6,290 nucleotides of DNA from Sedimenticola sp. GTDB lineage: Bacteria; Pseudomonadota; Gammaproteobacteria; Chromatiales; Chromatiaceae. Position 1 is the first letter of the stretch, and each line of letters begins with the position of its first letter. The DNA lies in assembly GCA_030619405.1 (NCBI GenBank), contig JAUXBK010000157.1, positions 1-6,290 of the forward strand, in the 5' to 3' direction. Under the pieces are notes generated by a model. It worked only from the letters and a program-made list of their open reading frames with translations, was not told the DNA's origin and made no database searches. Of the stretch, positions 4,597 through 6,290 are shown in pieces. Both the position numbers and the translations under genes were made by a program.

Positions 4597-5922
4597 GTGA
4601 GTACCGAAACCAAAGTCTTAGTGCCTGACATTGGCGAGTTCTCCGATGTGGAGTTGATCGAGGTGTTGGTCAAGCCGGGTGACAGGGTCGAAGTGGATGA
4701 TTCGCTGGTCGCCCTGGAAAACGACAAGGCCACGATGGAGATTCCTTCACCCCATGCGGGTCAGGTGAAGTCGGTGGCAGTCAAGGTTGGTGACAAACTG
4801 AGTGAGGGGATCCTGCTGCTGACGATGGAAACGGAAGAGCCTGCCGCATCGGGTGAGGAGCCGGGCGAGCCCGAACCTCCAGCTGCCGCGGCAGAGGAGG
4901 CGGAGCAGGCCCAGGCGCCAGCCCCCGAAGTGAAGGAGTCCGCACCCCAGGCGCCGGGGGAAAAGGCGCCCGCCCCGCCACCGGTACTGGTGCGCCCTTC
5001 GGATGCGGCACCGGTCGTCCGGGCCCACGCCAGCCCCTCGGTGCGGCGTTTCGCCCGTGAACTGGGCGTGGAGCTGCTGCAGGTCAAGGGCACGGGCCCC
5101 AAGGGGCGGGTGACCCGCCCGGATGTCCAGGGCTTCATAAAGCAGGCCCTCAGTGGTGGTGCCAGTCCCCGGGCGGCGGGGCCGCTGCAGTTGCCGGCGG
5201 TGCCAGAGGTCGATTTCGCCGCCTTTGGCGCGGTGGAGGAGCAGCCGCTGAGCCGGATCAACCGGATCAGCGGTGCCCATCTCACCGCCTGCTGGCTCAA
5301 CATTCCTCACGTCACCCAGTTCGACGAGGCGGACATCACCGAGCTGGAGGCATTCCGCCAGCAGCAGAAGGACGAGGCGGCGAAACAGCATGTCCGGCTC
5401 ACCTTTCTGCCGTTTCTGATGAAGGCGTGCGTCGGTGCGCTGAAGGTGATGCCGCGCTTCAACAGCTCACTCTCGGCGGATGGTGAGAACCTGGTGCTGA
5501 AGAAGTATTTCCACATCGGGGTCGCAGTGGACACGCCCAACGGTCTGATGGTGCCGGTGATCCGGGATGTGGACCGGAAGGGGGTGTTCGAGCTGGCCGC
5601 GGAACTGATGTCGGTCAGCGCCCGCGCCCGTGAGGGCAGGCTGCTGCCGGCGGATCTCAAGGGCGGCTGCTTCTCCATCTCCAGCCTGGGGGGCATCGGC
5701 GGCACTGCCTTCACCCCTATCGTCAATGCGCCGGAAGTGGCGATCCTGGGTGTCTCTCGCTCGATGATGAAACCGGTATGGGATGGTGCCGCCTTCCAGC
5801 CACGGCTGATGCTGCCGCTCTCTCTCTCCTATGACCATCGGGTGATCGACGGTGCCCAGGCGGCCCGCTTCACCACCCTGCTGGGGGGACTGCTCACCGA
5901 CATGCGGCGGCTGTTGCTATAA
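4597..5922 (+). CDS. aceF: Pyruvate dehydrogenase E2, dihydrolipoyl acetyltransferase
   Basis: Core subunit of the pyruvate dehydrogenase complex; it takes the acetyl group from E1 on a lipoyl arm and passes it to CoA. The 441-aa protein has, in order: one lipoyl domain (about 5-77) with Lys44 in ENDKATMEIPS as the lipoylation site; a Pro/Ala/Glu-rich linker (about 78-143); an E1/E3-binding domain starting HASPSVRRFARELG (144) and including GTGPKGRVTRPDV; a second short linker; and the catalytic domain (about 205-441) with the active-site motif DHRVIDG, His414 and Asp418. E. coli AceF has three lipoyl domains, so this is the short form. The start is GTG 4597, because MSTETKVLVPDIGEF fits the family and no in-frame ATG lies close upstream; the ribosome binding site is weak (AGAG at 4583-4586). 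It lies downstream of aceE across the inverted-repeat element. No lpd gene is visible. Confidence 0.96.
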   Translation: MSTETKVLVPDIGEFSDVELIEVLVKPGDRVEVDDSLVALENDKATMEIPSPHAGQVKSVAVKVGDKLSEGILLLTMETEEPAASGEEPGEPEPPAAAAEEAEQAQAPAPEVKESAPQAPGEKAPAPPPVLVRPSDAAPVVRAHASPSVRRFARELGVELLQVKGTGPKGRVTRPDVQGFIKQALSGGASPRAAGPLQLPAVPEVDFAAFGAVEEQPLSRINRISGAHLTACWLNIPHVTQFDEADITELEAFRQQQKDEAAKQHVRLTFLPFLMKACVGALKVMPRFNSSLSADGENLVLKKYFHIGVAVDTPNGLMVPVIRDVDRKGVFELAAELMSVSARAREGRLLPADLKGGCFSISSLGGIGGTAFTPIVNAPEVAILGVSRSMMKPVWDGAAFQPRLMLPLSLSYDHRVIDGAQAARFTTLLGGLLTDMRRLLL

Positions 5923-5947
5923 GGCCTTGGGGTATCTGTTTCGTACG

Positions 5948-6064
5948 ATGCGTTTAAATGTAAAAGGGAAATTACCACGAAGGACAAGCGAAGAAGAGAA
6001 AGAATCTAAGTTTTGGGACGACGATCCATCCCATCTGGCGGCGTTGCGAAAACTTGAAAGATAA
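5948..6064 (+). CDS. Doubtful 38-codon ORF downstream of aceF
   Basis: An ATG-to-TAA frame encodes a short, charged peptide with a basic start (MRLNVKGKLPRRT) and a tail containing EEEKESKFWDDDP and LAALRKLER. There is no convincing Shine-Dalgarno sequence in front of it. The middle of the frame overlaps a CCACGAAGGACA stretch (5975-5986) similar to ACACGAAGGATA at 4429-4440, which looks like repeat-derived DNA. The EEEKExxFWDDD part faintly recalls small CopG/BrnA-type antitoxins (EEExxFW pattern), but no partner toxin is seen. It may be a relic or a chance frame; I see no assignable function. Confidence 0.25.
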   Translation: MRLNVKGKLPRRTSEEEKESKFWDDDPSHLAALRKLER

Positions 6065-6084
6065 TGAATATTCCAGCGTTTCCG

Positions 6085-6113
6085 CGTCTTGCCAGACGGG
6101 CGTCTCGACGCCC
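6085..6113 (+). other. Two adjacent hairpins upstream of srkA
   Basis: CGTCT (6085-6089) pairs with AGACG (6094-6098) around TGCC, and GGGCGT (6098-6103) pairs with ACGCCC (6108-6113) around CTCG. The two stems share base 6098. No T-run follows on the + strand. They could act as a weak end of the aceF transcript or belong to a dispersed repeat; neither can be shown here. Confidence 0.4.
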
Positions 6114-6133
6114 CAAATTCAGGGACTTATTAT
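6105..6133 (+). promoter_or_regulatory. Candidate promoter for srkA
   Basis: TCGACG (6105-6110, 4 of 6 matches to TTGACA) and TATTAT (6128-6133, 5 of 6 matches to TATAAT) are separated by 17 bp. The start site would be near 6140, about 20 nt before the srkA start codon. The -35 lies in the second hairpin of the upstream pair. Weak but correctly spaced. Confidence 0.35.
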
Positions 6134-6159
6134 TTCGCGAGCCCTAAGCACGGAGATCA

Positions 6160-6290
6160 ATGGACACACTCGACGAAACAAGCGCATTCGCCACCCTGGG
6201 GCCGGACGACATTCTGGATGCGGTGGAAAGCCTCGGCTACCACTGCGACGGTCACCTGCTTGCGCTCAACAGTTACGAGAACCGTGTATA
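6160..6290 (+). CDS. srkA: Stress response kinase A (SrkA/YihE), 5' end (partial)
   Basis: The first 43 residues of a protein that runs off the right edge. The segment AFATLGPDDILDAVESLGY, followed by CDGHLLALNSYENRVY, matches the N-terminus of SrkA (YihE/RdoA), a cytoplasmic Ser/Thr protein kinase with an aminoglycoside-phosphotransferase-like fold. In E. coli it counteracts stress-induced death; LNSYENRVY is the most telling match. The ATG at 6160 is preceded by CGGAG (6151-6155) at a short distance of 4 nt. Catalytic motifs lie beyond the window, so activity cannot be judged. In E. coli the gene sits by dsbA; here it follows the pdh genes, with its own candidate promoter. Confidence 0.85.
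   Translation, partial: MDTLDETSAFATLGPDDILDAVESLGYHCDGHLLALNSYENRV

Overview
The window looks like chromosomal DNA of a sulfur-oxidising gammaproteobacterium that stores sulfur in periplasmic globules, such as Chromatiales, Sedimenticola-like bacteria or sulfur-oxidising symbionts. Three things point there. A secreted, Gly/Tyr-rich protein has the look of the sulfur globule family. The pyruvate dehydrogenase E1 is the homodimeric AceE type and follows the E. coli protein closely, as I remember it. The start of a SrkA (YihE) type kinase sits at the right end. The coding regions are GC-rich with strong G/C-ending codons, while the spacer before the globule gene is very AT-rich. The species is inference.

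Layout, all genes on the + strand. 1-123 is the tail of an unrecognised gene ending in a very acidic repeat. 124-314 is a spacer with an AT-rich promoter region and a nested hairpin/direct-repeat leader. 315-707 encodes the sulfur globule family protein. 708-810 holds two strong hairpins. 811-1419 encodes a secreted, charged, coiled-coil-like protein with a short Gly/Tyr patch, followed by a clear intrinsic terminator (1444-1476). 1477-1657 is the aceE leader, with a promoter candidate and a 17-bp palindrome. 1658-4306 is aceE. 4307-4596 is a spacer almost filled by a 167-bp element with 31-bp inverted repeats. 4597-5922 is aceF (E2, one lipoyl domain). 5923-6159 holds a doubtful 38-codon ORF, a hairpin pair and a promoter candidate. 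6160-6290 is the 5' end of srkA.

The two secreted proteins appear to form one transcription unit. The first is a likely structural protein of the sulfur globule envelope, and the second may be a partner. AceE and AceF are the E1 and E2 subunits of the pyruvate dehydrogenase complex, which converts pyruvate to acetyl-CoA. The E3 gene (lpd) is not in the window. The terminator at 1444-1476 separates the globule unit from the pdh genes, so their adjacency need not mean a shared function.

The main open questions are whether the coiled-coil protein is an undescribed globule component, what the hairpins around the globule genes do, and what the inverted-repeat element between aceE and aceF is.
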